Positions 8,414 through 16,691 of a stretch of 64,000 nt of DNA are shown here, in pieces (the first letter of the stretch is position 1; every line of letters starts with the position of its first letter). The position numbers and the translations under genes are program-made. The notes below the pieces were generated by a model that did not search any database, was not told where the DNA came from, and was given only the letters and a program-made list of their open reading frames with translations. Source of the DNA: Archangium minus (lineage in GTDB: Bacteria; Myxococcota; Myxococcia; Myxococcales; Myxococcaceae); NCBI RefSeq assembly GCF_044360475.1, contig NZ_CP043494.1, positions 8,494,001-8,558,000 of the forward strand, written 5' to 3'.

Positions 8414-9877
8414 TCAACCCGCCGGGCAGAACGTCACGTTGAGCTGCTGCCCGCCGGTGCACGTGTAGAAGCCGGCCTGGTTCGCAGCCATTGGGTAGTC
8501 GTCATAGGCGAACCCGTACACGGCGCCGCACTGGTCGTGGACCCACTTCGCGTACAAGTTATACGGCTTCCCGGTGTTGTAGTACTGCGCCACGTTGGTG
8601 CTGTCGGGCGCGTCCAGCATTCCGCGGTTCAGCGCGGCGCACCACTTCGCACTCTGGTCGAAGAACGGCGGCGAGCACGCGTAGACCTGCGCCGTCTTCG
8701 CCGTCCCCGGCGTGCAGACACCCGGGTACTTGCTCGCGCAGCGGGCGATCTCGCTGTCCAGGCGCGTGCAGACGGAGGCGCGACGATAATCACTCGCGTA
8801 CTCGCCATCGAGGCAGAAGGAGCGCGGGGCAAGGCAGATGCTTCCGCCACCCATGGAGTAGCGCAAGCCATCCGGACACTGGGTATCGATGGCTGACTGA
8901 ATGGCGCTCGCGGACTTGTTGCACTGCACCTGGACACAGCTGGAACCCGTGCCCACGCCGGTGATCTGCATGGGCAGACCTACGTGGTCCACGTACGTGA
9001 GGTTGTAGTGGAGGAGCTGCGAGCCACCATTGGGCTTCTCGAGCGTGAACTCGGCCTTCTCCAGCTCGCGGGGCGAGGTCGGCGACGGCAAGGTCTTGTA
9101 TGCGCTCACGCGGCCGCTGGGGTAGTTCGCCGGGGTCGCATAGGTGTAGCTCTGCCCGGTGGCGAGGGCGCGGTAGATGGGGTTGCCCGCCGCGTCCTTC
9201 TCGAGCGGAATGCTATACACGCCCGTCAACGTGACATGGAGCGGGTACGGGCACTTGTTGGTCACCTTGACCGGAATGGTGCCCGTGGGAGTTGTCGGCG
9301 GCTGGGTGGTGCCACCGGTGTCGTGCAGCTCGAACCAGTCGAGCTTGAACAGCCAGTCACCGCCCGTCGCGACTCCCTTGAGGTACAGCGAGCGGGTCCC
9401 GGAGAGCTCGGTGATGTTGACGGTCCGGGTGATGAAGGCGTTCCAGTCGCTCCCGGTGGCGGACAGGAGGTCCACCGTCCCCACCTTCGTGCCAGAGCCC
9501 ACCGCATCCGCCCAGATCTCCGCCCGGCCTCCTCCGTATGGGGCCGCGATGCGGAATTGGATCTGATCCGCTCCGGTGAAGTTCACCGACGGGTAGTGGA
9601 TCTGCTCGTTGACCTGGAAGCCCGCCACGGACTGCCCTTCGCCGCCGCCCTCGTTGAACACTCCCGTCGTGCCACTGGAGGACCAGTTCTCCGCCTGGTA
9701 CCGGCTCCCCACGATGACCGACTGCGTCACCTCCAGCGGGGCTCCGTCCTCATCGGCCTCGGGCCTGACGTCACAGGCCACTCCCGTGGTGATCATCAAC
9801 CCCGCGACGCCCACACCCCACGCGCTCTTCCAACCCATCCGCGTGAACCGCCCGTTCCGTCTCTCTGTGCTTGGCAT
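8414..9877 (-). CDS. Secreted CBM6 + GH64/thaumatin-like beta-1,3-glucanase
   Basis: A 487-residue exported protein. The N-terminus is a signal sequence with a possible lipobox cysteine (TTGVACDV). Residues of about 50-180 form a CBM6-type beta-sandwich (YQAENWSSS, WLFKLDWFELH). After a TPTG linker comes a cysteine-rich domain ending YGFAYDD... LNVTFCPAG, which matches the C-terminal signature of the GH64/thaumatin superfamily; YAKWVHDQCGAVYGFAYDD resembles the end of GH64 laminaripentaose-producing enzymes. Probable role: binding and cutting beta-1,3-glucan. The start MPSTERRNGRF was chosen for its GAGGAG SD; a longer in-frame start has none. Confidence 0.7.
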   Translation of the reverse strand: MPSTERRNGRFTRMGWKSAWGVGVAGLMITTGVACDVRPEADEDGAPLEVTQSVIVGSRYQAENWSSSGTTGVFNEGGGEGQSVAGFQVNEQIHYPSVNFTGADQIQFRIAAPYGGGRAEIWADAVGSGTKVGTVDLLSATGSDWNAFITRTVNITELSGTRSLYLKGVATGGDWLFKLDWFELHDTGGTTQPPTTPTGTIPVKVTNKCPYPLHVTLTGVYSIPLEKDAAGNPIYRALATGQSYTYATPANYPSGRVSAYKTLPSPTSPRELEKAEFTLEKPNGGSQLLHYNLTYVDHVGLPMQITGVGTGSSCVQVQCNKSASAIQSAIDTQCPDGLRYSMGGGSICLAPRSFCLDGEYASDYRRASVCTRLDSEIARCASKYPGVCTPGTAKTAQVYACSPPFFDQSAKWCAALNRGMLDAPDSTNVAQYYNTGKPYNLYAKWVHDQCGAVYGFAYDDYPMAANQAGFYTCTGGQQLNVTFCPAG

Positions 9878-10015
9878 GTCGCTACTCCTCTGCGCTCCAA
9901 CACCAACGGAGCCCCCCATAGAGCGACGTAATGGGGAAAACGGGTTAACAGCGACAATTCATTTTTACGGAGAAAACGTGGTCTTGTGAACACCTCTTAT
10001 GGGCGCAAATAGAAA

Positions 10016-10045
10016 GGGCCGGGAAGCGCTCTCGCCTCCCAGCCC
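10016..10045 (-). terminator. Terminator downstream of xerC
   Basis: On the minus strand GGGC-t-GGGA... pairs with TCCC-g-GCCC, forming a long imperfect GC-rich hairpin. It is followed by the pyrimidine-rich tail TTTCTATTTG. It lies about 60 bases beyond the xerC stop and before the divergently placed promoter region of the glucanase gene. Confidence 0.55.
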
Positions 10046-10066
10046 GGTTCAACTCGAGATTTTCTC

Positions 10067-10103
10067 TACCCTCACCCCGTCCCTCTCCCAGGGGGAGAGG
10101 GGA
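10067..10103 (-). repeat. 3'-end GGGAGAGGG/GGGGTGAGGG repeat, copy 1 (after xerC)
   Basis: Short imperfect palindrome (CTCTCCCAGGGGGAGAGG core) followed by GGGGTGAGGGTA when read in the direction of the gene. It begins 3 bases past the xerC stop. Three similar copies in the window have the same position and orientation relative to a stop codon. Confidence 0.75.
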
Positions 10104-10105
10104 TG

Positions 10106-11014
10106 TCAGGCTCTTGGATGCGCCGCGTCGTAGACGGCCTGGAGCTGCTCCCAGCTCACGTGCGTGTACCGCTGCGTGGTGGAAAGGCTCGCGTGGCCCA
10201 GCAGCTCTTGAATGCTGCGGATGTCCGCCCCACCCCCTAACAGGTGCGTGGCGAACGAGTGACGCAGCGCGTGGGGGCTCACCTTGCGCTGCAGCGCGCA
10301 CTGCACCACGTAGGTGTCCAGGTGCCTCGCGATGCTCCGAGGTGTCAGCCGGCCTCCCCGGTAGTTGAGAAACACCGCCTCCTCGTCCTGCCCGGGGCGT
10401 GGCACCGCGAGCAGCTCGTCCCGACGCGCCAGGTAGGCCTCCAGTGCGCGGATGGCCTGCGCGTTCACCGGGCACAGGCGCTCCTTGCTGCCCTTGCCCA
10501 TCACCCGGATGATGCGGCCGCTCCTATCCACATCCAGCAGGTTCAGCCCGCACAGCTCGCTGATGCGCAGGCCTCCGCCGTAGAGGATCTCGAGAATCGC
10601 CTTGTCCCGCAGGCCCAGCACCGTCTTCTGCGACGGCATCTCGAGGATGGCGAACAGCTCGTCCACGGGCAGCACCTTGGGCAGGCTCTTGGGCTGCTTG
10701 GGGCTCTTCACCAGCTTCGCCGGGCTGCCCGGCAGCAGCTTCTGCCGCACCAGGTACTTGTAGAAGCTCTTGATGCTCGCGAGCCGCCGCGAGCGGCTGG
10801 ACGGCGCATGGTCCACCGCCAGCGTCCCCATGTAGCCGCGGATGGCAGCGTGCGAGGCCGACAGCAGCGTCAGCTTCATCCGCTCGACCAGGTAGCGCTC
10901 GAAGTCCACCAGGTCGATCAGGTAGTTGCGCACGGTGTGGGGGCTGGCACCCTTCTCGTCCTCGAGGTGGGCGCGGAACTTCTCCAGCAGCGGCGACAGC
11001 TCGGCGGTGCTCAT
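10106..11014 (-). CDS. xerC: Tyrosine recombinase XerC
   Basis: A 302-residue site-specific recombinase. The N-terminal SAM-like domain (LEDEKGASPHTVRNYLIDL) is followed by the catalytic domain. Active-site residues are the arginine in GGGLRISELCGL, the lysine region MGKGSKERLCPV, HALRHSFATHLL, the LLGHASLSTTQ histidine and the nucleophile in RYTHVS. With XerD it resolves chromosome dimers at dif. It is the last gene of a trmFO-lipoprotein-xerC operon, a pairing of trmFO with xerC that is also known elsewhere. The stop is followed at once by a copy of the 3'-end repeat and a terminator. Confidence 0.92.
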   Translation of the reverse strand: MSTAELSPLLEKFRAHLEDEKGASPHTVRNYLIDLVDFERYLVERMKLTLLSASHAAIRGYMGTLAVDHAPSSRSRRLASIKSFYKYLVRQKLLPGSPAKLVKSPKQPKSLPKVLPVDELFAILEMPSQKTVLGLRDKAILEILYGGGLRISELCGLNLLDVDRSGRIIRVMGKGSKERLCPVNAQAIRALEAYLARRDELLAVPRPGQDEEAVFLNYRGGRLTPRSIARHLDTYVVQCALQRKVSPHALRHSFATHLLGGGADIRSIQELLGHASLSTTQRYTHVSWEQLQAVYDAAHPRA

Positions 11015-11057
11015 GGGCGGCTCCAGCGTAGACGCAACCGGGCCGCCCGCAAGCTTC

Positions 11058-12668
11058 TCACGGCTGGGCCGGCGCCACGTACACGCCGGGGTTTGTGCCC
11101 TTCAGCACGTACACCGCCAGCGAGTCGTTCGGACCTGCGAAGTACGCCGGCAGCTGCGCGCCCTGGTCGAGCGTCTTTCGCGCCTGCGTCTTCACGTCGT
11201 AGATGGCGACGTCGAACGTGTCCGAGTCCATCCGCGCCGACGTGGCGAGGATCCGGTTGCCGTCCTCGGACACCTTGTAGCTGTAGATGCCTTGTAGCCA
11301 CGTCTGCGGCTCGGCCTTCTCGGCCCGGGGCAGCGGCAGCGCCTTGAAGTCGCAGGCACGGCCCTCACGGATGCAGCTCGAGCGGAAGACGAGCGCCGTG
11401 TTCCCCGGGGTGAAGCCGTAGCCGAAGACACCCGGCTGGGCCTTCTCCGCCTTCTCCGCGCCCACTTGGTACAGCATCAGGTCCACCGAGTAGATGGGCT
11501 TGAGGAAGCGCGACAGGAAGGCCACGTACTTACCGTCGCTGCCCCACATGAAGTTGGGCACGCGGCTGCCCACCAGCTTCGGCTCGCCATCCGGCAGCGC
11601 CACCACGCCCATCAGCCCCGCGCCCGCCGGCTGGTCGTACTTCGCCAGGAAGCCCAGCGCCTGAGAGTCCGGCGAGAAGGCCAGCTCCTTCACGCGCTCG
11701 CCCACCTTGCGTCCCGGCTCGCCCGAGGCCGGGCCCACGTACAGGTCGCCCAACGCCTCCGGCTTGCTCCCGTCGTTGCGCGCCAGCCATTTCGAGTCCG
11801 GCGAGAAGGCGAACGCCGTCGTGCCCGAGGCCACCTTGCGCCCCTTCAGCTCCGGCAGATCCGCCACGTACAGGTCATACGTGCCCTGCACCGAGGTGCT
11901 GCGCACCTGGTAGGCCACGTGCTTGGAGTCCGCGGACAGCACGAAGTCGCCCACCTGGTCCGCCAGCTTCAGCGGCTCGGTCGGCTTGCCCTCCGGCGCC
12001 TCCACGGGCACTGCCAGCAGCCCACCGGCCGCGGCCAGACGCCGCTTGAAGAAGAGCATCGTGCCGTCTGGGGAGAAGCCCGCCGTGGACACCTCGCCCG
12101 CCACCTGGCGGAAGGGTCCCGCCGGCAGCGACCCCAGCTTCAGCACCCCACCGTCCACGAAGGCCAGCTTCGAGCCGTCCGGGCTCGGCAGGAAGTACGA
12201 CACCGATGTACCGAGCTTCTGGGGCTCGGCGGTGGGCTCGCGCAGCGCCAGCGCGTGCAGCGCACCGGACTGGTTCGCCACGTTGTACCCCGTGAGGTAC
12301 AGCACGAACTTCGAGTCCGGGGTGAAGAGCTGGCCACCGGGATAGTTGGTCACCCCGTCTCCCAGCTTGCGCGGCACGCCGCCCGTCACCGGCACCACGT
12401 ACAGCTCGCCCAGCCGCATCTGGGGCGGAATGCCCTCCACGATAGGCTTGTGCGTCTTGCGCAGGTACGTAGCGAACTGCCCATCCGCGGTGACGCGCAG
12501 GTCATCCGCCGGACCCTCGGCCAGCATCGAGCCCACGCCGCCCACCGCGCCCGCGGCTCCCGACCGGGCACCTCCCTGCTGCCCTCCGCTGCTCTTCTCG
12601 TCGCTGCGCTTGCACCCCACCAGCGCGAGCGCCATCAGCGCGCCCGCCACCACGGTTCGTCGGCTCAT
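11058..12668 (-). CDS. TolB-like beta-propeller lipoprotein
   Basis: A 536-residue protein with a lipoprotein signal (ALMALALVGCKR, lipobox VGC). A Gly/Ser-rich linker is followed by many WD40-like/PD40 repeats of the form FSPDG(T/S)... and FTPDSKFVLYLTG typical of TolB-type propellers. It is probably anchored in the outer or inner membrane and faces the periplasm. No enzymatic motif was seen. Its start MSRRTVVAG overlaps the stop of trmFO (ATGA), so the two are translated together although no shared role is obvious. A link to the Tol/Exb genes nearby is possible but speculative. Confidence 0.7.
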   Translation of the reverse strand: MSRRTVVAGALMALALVGCKRSDEKSSGGQQGGARSGAAGAVGGVGSMLAEGPADDLRVTADGQFATYLRKTHKPIVEGIPPQMRLGELYVVPVTGGVPRKLGDGVTNYPGGQLFTPDSKFVLYLTGYNVANQSGALHALALREPTAEPQKLGTSVSYFLPSPDGSKLAFVDGGVLKLGSLPAGPFRQVAGEVSTAGFSPDGTMLFFKRRLAAAGGLLAVPVEAPEGKPTEPLKLADQVGDFVLSADSKHVAYQVRSTSVQGTYDLYVADLPELKGRKVASGTTAFAFSPDSKWLARNDGSKPEALGDLYVGPASGEPGRKVGERVKELAFSPDSQALGFLAKYDQPAGAGLMGVVALPDGEPKLVGSRVPNFMWGSDGKYVAFLSRFLKPIYSVDLMLYQVGAEKAEKAQPGVFGYGFTPGNTALVFRSSCIREGRACDFKALPLPRAEKAEPQTWLQGIYSYKVSEDGNRILATSARMDSDTFDVAIYDVKTQARKTLDQGAQLPAYFAGPNDSLAVYVLKGTNPGVYVAPAQP

Positions 12669-14020
12669 GCAGTCCTCTGGAGCTCCTGCGCGGGAGGCAC
12701 GCTTGGCAGCCACGCAGCCAGGTCCGCCCTGGCCCGCTCCGCGTACTTTGCCCGCTTGTCCGCCTTCTTCACCCGCCCCGGCAGCGACGGGAACAGTCCG
12801 AAGATGACGTTCGAGGGTTGGTAGTCATAGTCCGGCGGGTGCGCCTCGCCCGTCACGTGACGGTAGAGCGAGCCCAGCGCCGTGGTGGCTGGAGGCGGGA
12901 CGAACTCACGCCCCGTCAGCCGCGCGTACACCGCCAGCGCCGTCAGGTAGCCGCACGCCGCCGACTCCACGTACCCCTCCACGCCCGTGATCTGCCCCGC
13001 GAAGAACAGGCGCGGCTCCGCCTTGAGCGACAAGTCCCGTCCCAGCAGCCGCGGCGAGTCGATGAAGGTGTTGCGGTGGATCTGCCCCATCCGCAGGAAC
13101 TCGGCGTTGGCCAGGCCCGGCACGCACGTGGTGAAGATGCGCTTCTGCTCGCCCCACGTGAGGCGCGTCTGGAAGCCCACCATGTTCCACGCCGTCCCCT
13201 CCCGGTCCTCCATGCGCAGCTGAACCACCGCGTAGGGCTCCTCGCCCGTGCGTGGATCCTTCAGCCCCACCGGCTTCATCGGCCCATAGGCCAGCGTGTC
13301 GTCGCCTCGCTCCGCCATCACTTCGATGGGCAGACACCCTTCGAAGTATTTGGGTTCCTCAAAGCTGTGCGGCTGCAGCTTCTGGCCCGCCTTCACCTCG
13401 GCGATGAACCGGTAGTACTCCTCCTTGTTCATCGGCAGGTTGATGTAGTCGTCGCCCCCTCCCTTGCCGTAGCGGCTCGCGCGGAAGGCGATCCCCATGT
13501 CGATGGAGTCCCCCGCCACGATGGGGGCAATGGAGTCGTAGAAGTAGAGCTTCTCCCCCACGTAGCGCTCGAGCTCCTTCGTCAGCGCCTCCGAGGTGAG
13601 CGGCCCGGTGGCCACCACCACCGTGCCCTCGGGCAGCGTGTCCACCTCGCCCGCCACCACCTCCACGCCGGGAGCCCCGTGCACCGCGCTCGTCACCGCT
13701 GCCGAGAAGGCCTCCCGGTCCACCGCCAGGGCGTCACCCGCAGGTACTCGGTGCAGGTCCGCGTTCCCGAGGATCACTGACGACAGCGCCCGCAGCTCCG
13801 CGTGCAGCAGACCGATGGCGCTCTCCGGGTTGTCCGAGCGCAACGAGTTGGAGCACACCAGCTCCGCGAACTGGTCCGTCTTGTGCGCCGGCGAGCGCCG
13901 GTGCGGCTTCATCTCCCTCAGCGTCACCGGAACCCCGCGCCGCGCCAGCTGCCAGGCACACTCGCTGCCCGCCAGTCCACCGCCAATCACCGTCACCCGC
14001 TGAAGCTTCACGTCCTCCAT
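12665..14020 (-). CDS. trmFO: tRNA (uracil-54,C5)-methyltransferase, folate/FAD-dependent
   Basis: A 451-residue TrmFO. The FAD-binding motif is VTVIGGGLAGSECAWQLA, followed by the hallmark block HKTDQFAELVCSNSLRSD, whose cysteine belongs to the active site, and later GYVESAACGYLTAL and FAGQITGVEGY. It methylates U54 of tRNA to ribothymidine with methylene-THF and FADH2. The start MEDVKLQRV is chosen because it puts the Rossmann motif at the usual distance; a longer in-frame start adds 31 unconserved residues. First gene of its operon. Confidence 0.93.
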   Translation of the reverse strand: MEDVKLQRVTVIGGGLAGSECAWQLARRGVPVTLREMKPHRRSPAHKTDQFAELVCSNSLRSDNPESAIGLLHAELRALSSVILGNADLHRVPAGDALAVDREAFSAAVTSAVHGAPGVEVVAGEVDTLPEGTVVVATGPLTSEALTKELERYVGEKLYFYDSIAPIVAGDSIDMGIAFRASRYGKGGGDDYINLPMNKEEYYRFIAEVKAGQKLQPHSFEEPKYFEGCLPIEVMAERGDDTLAYGPMKPVGLKDPRTGEEPYAVVQLRMEDREGTAWNMVGFQTRLTWGEQKRIFTTCVPGLANAEFLRMGQIHRNTFIDSPRLLGRDLSLKAEPRLFFAGQITGVEGYVESAACGYLTALAVYARLTGREFVPPPATTALGSLYRHVTGEAHPPDYDYQPSNVIFGLFPSLPGRVKKADKRAKYAERARADLAAWLPSVPPAQELQRTA

Positions 14021-14162
14021 CACACTCTCCGCGAGCCCGCTCTCTGGGCCCGTCCGGCAACTGTTAGCAGGACCACCCCGCCCTGTCCCACCCTTCCGCT
14101 CCTGGATGTCCACCCTCCGGTCATCCGGCTCCTGCCTCCCCGCTCGCTCTCCGGCCCTGCGA

Positions 14163-14196
14163 CAGGTAGGAAATTCGGAAACAGTTTCCCTACCTG
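14163..14196. promoter_or_regulatory. Inverted repeat upstream of the DksA/TraR-like gene
   Basis: CAGGTAGG (14163-14170) and CCTACCTG (14189-14196) are perfect inverted arms, extendable to AAA/TTT with one bulged C. They lie in the divergent region between trmFO and the DksA-like gene. This could be an operator or an RNA hairpin. No U-run follows. Confidence 0.4.
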
Positions 14197-14250
14197 CTCA
14201 TGGCTCCTAGCTTTTGCCCGTTCATCGCACCGGGAAATTCATCCGTGCGA

Positions 14251-14280
14251 CGCAGTGCGCCATTACGCAGTGCACCATTG
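14251..14280 (+). repeat. Tandem 15-bp direct repeat before the DksA/TraR-like gene
   Basis: CGCAGTGCGCCATTA is followed without gap by CGCAGTGCACCATTG (two mismatches). The second copy ends 17 bases before the ATG, so the repeats are either in the 5' UTR or form a binding site near the promoter. Confidence 0.5.
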
Positions 14281-14297
14281 ATGGGGAGCGACAGGCC

Positions 14298-14684
14298 ATG
14301 AGCCGAGCCAACGACCTTCTGAAGATTCGCGATCTCCTGCAGCGGCGCCGCCGGGACATCCTCAATGCGAGCATGGGCGCCCAGCGCGAGTTGAGTGCGC
14401 TCAAGGACCAGGATCGCGACCCCGAATACGAGGAGAACGCGCAGGCGGAGCTGGCGGACTACACGCTCTCCAGCCTGATGGAGGCGCAGCGGCGCGAGGT
14501 GATGCTGATTGATGCCGCGCTGCGTCGAATGGACACGGGCGTGTTCGGATCCTGCGTGGACTGCGGCTACGACATCCCCATCGAGCGGCTGGAGGCGCTG
14601 CCCTTCGCCATTCGGTGCGAGGAGGACGCGACGCGCCATGAGCTGGAGCTGCGCGGCGGTCCGCAGGCTACGCCCACCCTCTAG
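14298..14684 (+). CDS. DksA/TraR-family zinc-finger-like regulator
   Basis: A 128-residue protein with a long N-terminal helical coiled coil and a C-terminal C4-type finger, the layout of DksA/TraR proteins that enter the RNA polymerase secondary channel. The finger reads FGSCVDCGYDIPIERLEALP... RCEED, so three of the four usual cysteines are present and the last is replaced by aspartate. The start MSRANDLL was chosen for length and the nearby GGGGAGCGACAGG. The coiled-coil tip lacks an obvious DksA-like pair of aspartates that I can place with certainty. It stands alone between trmFO and the convergent exbD gene. Confidence 0.75.
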   Translation: MSRANDLLKIRDLLQRRRRDILNASMGAQRELSALKDQDRDPEYEENAQAELADYTLSSLMEAQRREVMLIDAALRRMDTGVFGSCVDCGYDIPIERLEALPFAIRCEEDATRHELELRGGPQATPTL

Positions 14685-14732
14685 CGCATCCAACGCACGA
14701 AGCCAGGTAGGGCGCCTGGGAGTCGGAGCGCC

Positions 14733-15323
14733 CTACTGCGGCTTGCCCTCGTCCTGGAGAACCACGAACCGGTAGTTCTCCAGCTGGCTCTGGCCCGCGG
14801 TGTAGAGCACCGTGATGAGCATGTCGTAGGAGATGCTCTTGTCCGCGATGACGGAGAGCTCCCCGTTGAAGGGCGCCGCCGGGTTGCGCTCGGCGATGTA
14901 CTTCAGCTTCTCCACTTCCTTCTTGAGCTGAGCATCCAGCGGCAGCACGAGCCGGCCCTGGAGCGCCTCGGGAGGAATCTGCCCGTTGCTCAGCCGCAGC
15001 ACTTCCTTCTCCCCCACGAGGATGTTCTTGGGGGTGACGGTGACGGCCACGGTGTCCTTGGGCGTGGCGCGCGTGGAGGACACAGGCGGCCGCACGTCCT
15101 CGCTGGCCGTCATGGCCGCTGACGACGAGGCGAAGGACTTCAGGAGGAACACCAGGAGGATGGTCATCATGTCCATCATCGCGGTGATGTTCAGCTCCTT
15201 GATTTCCCCAGCCGCCTCGCGCTCCTTGCGCTTCTTGCGCGCGAGCGCCTTGCGGAAGCGCATCCGCTGCAGCGCCTCGTTGTCCACCGACACCTGCGTG
15301 GTGCTCTCGCCCGTCGTCGACAT
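14733..15323 (-). CDS. ExbD/TolR-type proton-channel protein, second copy
   Basis: A 196-residue ExbD/TolR family protein. A charged cytoplasmic N-terminus (RKKRKEREAAGEIKELN) precedes one membrane helix, TAMMDMMTILLVFLLKSF, with the conserved aspartate in MMDMM. A periplasmic domain follows, ending with the family block ADKSISYDMLITVLYTAGQ. It abuts the preceding exbD gene with no spacer. With the ExbB-like protein it should form a proton-driven rotary stator. In Myxococcus, one TolQ plus two TolR proteins is the layout of the AglRQS gliding motor; orthology here is not proven. Confidence 0.8.
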   Translation of the reverse strand: MSTTGESTTQVSVDNEALQRMRFRKALARKKRKEREAAGEIKELNITAMMDMMTILLVFLLKSFASSSAAMTASEDVRPPVSSTRATPKDTVAVTVTPKNILVGEKEVLRLSNGQIPPEALQGRLVLPLDAQLKKEVEKLKYIAERNPAAPFNGELSVIADKSISYDMLITVLYTAGQSQLENYRFVVLQDEGKPQ

Positions 15324-15848
15324 CTAGATGGCTCCGAGGGTGACGTCCGGGAAGAGCAGGCGGTGCGGCCGCTCCTGCGTCTCGCGGATGGCGTCCATGG
15401 TCTGGATGAGCGCCTCGTAGGGGATTTCAGGGTCCGCGGCGACGATGACCTTCGTCTCGGAGGGGAAGGCCTTCTTGATCTCCACCATCTGCGCGTTGAG
15501 GGCGGCGTAGTTGTACGCGCCATCCGCCTTGAGGGGGATGGTGGGAGCGCCGTCATTCTTGCCGAGGATGGCGTTCTCGCTGTTGACGAAGTGCCCCTTC
15601 TTGCTGATGAGCACGCTGAGCGTCAGCTGCGGCTTGTCCGCGTCTTGCGGCTGGGCCACCGTGGAGCTGGGCCCGCCGTAGCTCGGCGCGTTGACGTTGA
15701 GGATGCCGAAGGCCGCCAGCCCGTTGATGGACAGCAGCATGAAGAGGATGAGGTTCATGAGGATGTCGAGGTACGGGACGATGTTGAGCTCGCCCGTCTC
15801 CTCTTCCTCACGAGGCTTCAGCTTGCGCCGCGAGTAATGGAACGCCAT
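15324..15848 (-). CDS. ExbD/TolR-type proton-channel protein, first copy
   Basis: A 174-residue TolR-like protein. The N-terminal segment EEEETGELNIVPYLDILMN leads into a single membrane helix (LILFMLLSINGLAAF). The conserved proton-carrying aspartate is residue 28. The periplasmic part ends with the block ADPEIPYEALIQTMDAIRE. It lies 19 bases after the ExbB-like gene and directly abuts the second exbD gene. From memory, D28 is the residue shown essential in M. xanthus AglQ, but the position relative to aglZ fits the aglX/aglV locus better, so I give no symbol. Confidence 0.82.
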   Translation of the reverse strand: MAFHYSRRKLKPREEEETGELNIVPYLDILMNLILFMLLSINGLAAFGILNVNAPSYGGPSSTVAQPQDADKPQLTLSVLISKKGHFVNSENAILGKNDGAPTIPLKADGAYNYAALNAQMVEIKKAFPSETKVIVAADPEIPYEALIQTMDAIRETQERPHRLLFPDVTLGAI

Positions 15849-15867
15849 GACCCCTCCGACGCGTGGC

Positions 15868-16605
15868 CTAAGCGGCCCGGGCCTCGTCGATGGTCGTCTC
15901 GCCCGCGGCGCGGCGCGCCAGCAGGTTCTCCAGCTTGAGCGCGTTGAGCTCCATGGTCTCCACCATGCTCTTGGCGTACGAGGTCAGGAACAGGTGGAAG
16001 ATGATGCACAGCACCGCGATGGAGAGCGCGAACGCGGTGTTGTTCATGGCCTTGGAGATACCGTCGGAGAGCAGGGCCTGCTTCTGCTCCGCGGGCACGT
16101 TGCCGAGCGCCTGGAACGTGCCGATCAGACCGAAGATGGTGCCGACGAGTCCCACCAGCGTGGCGATGTTGGCCAGTGACCACAGCCAGGGGATGCGCGC
16201 GCCCACGTGCGGGCTGTGCTCGACGAGCGCCTCCTCCACCGACTTGGCGACCTCGATCTCCCCGCGGTTGGCGCGGGTGAGCCCGGCGCGGATGACCTTG
16301 GCCAGCGGCGAGTGAGGAGCGGCAGCGCACAGCTTCACGGCGCGGTCCACGTTGCCGGTCATCACCAGCTTGGTGATCTGCTCCATGAAGGGCGGCGCGT
16401 TGAGGTTGTAGCGGAACATCAGCGTGACAATCCGCTCCAGGGCCACCGCGAGCGCCGCGGCCAGCCAGAACAGATTGACGAACATGAACGGGCCACCGTC
16501 TTTGAAGAACTTGATGACGGAGTCCACGACGCCGAGCTTGGCCGGCGCGGCCGCCGGGACTTGGGTCAACACCACGTCCAGCAGCTCGCTCACCATGGGA
16601 ATCAT
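15868..16605 (-). CDS. ExbB/TolQ/MotA-type stator protein
   Basis: A 245-residue ExbB/TolQ family protein with three membrane helices: one near the N-terminus (FMFVNLFWLAAALAVALERI), then a pair (WLWSLANIATLVGLVGTIFG and FALSIAVLCIIFHLFLTS). The family signature GLVGTIFGLIGTFQALG is present. It would form the pentameric ring around the ExbD dimer and convert proton flow to motion. The start MIPMVSELL is chosen because residues before it are not conserved; a TTGACA element lies about 77 bases upstream. M. xanthus AglR and AglX are members of this family. Confidence 0.85.
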   Translation of the reverse strand: MIPMVSELLDVVLTQVPAAAPAKLGVVDSVIKFFKDGGPFMFVNLFWLAAALAVALERIVTLMFRYNLNAPPFMEQITKLVMTGNVDRAVKLCAAAPHSPLAKVIRAGLTRANRGEIEVAKSVEEALVEHSPHVGARIPWLWSLANIATLVGLVGTIFGLIGTFQALGNVPAEQKQALLSDGISKAMNNTAFALSIAVLCIIFHLFLTSYAKSMVETMELNALKLENLLARRAAGETTIDEARAA

Positions 16606-16658
16606 CGCGAAGAGGGTCCTTTCGACGCCCGGGCCTGCCCTGGGAGCAGGCACTGAAC

Positions 16659-16687
16659 TTCTAGAAGACCCTCCTCGGAGGTGTCAA
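16659..16687 (-). promoter_or_regulatory. Candidate sigma-70 promoter for the exb cluster
   Basis: On the minus strand a perfect -35 TTGACA (complement of 16682-16687) lies 17 bases before CTAGAA (complement of 16659-16664), a poor -10. The -10 overlaps the palindrome CTTCTAGAAG. The gap between topA and the exb genes makes a separate promoter plausible. Confidence 0.35.
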
Positions 16688-16691
16688 GCCA

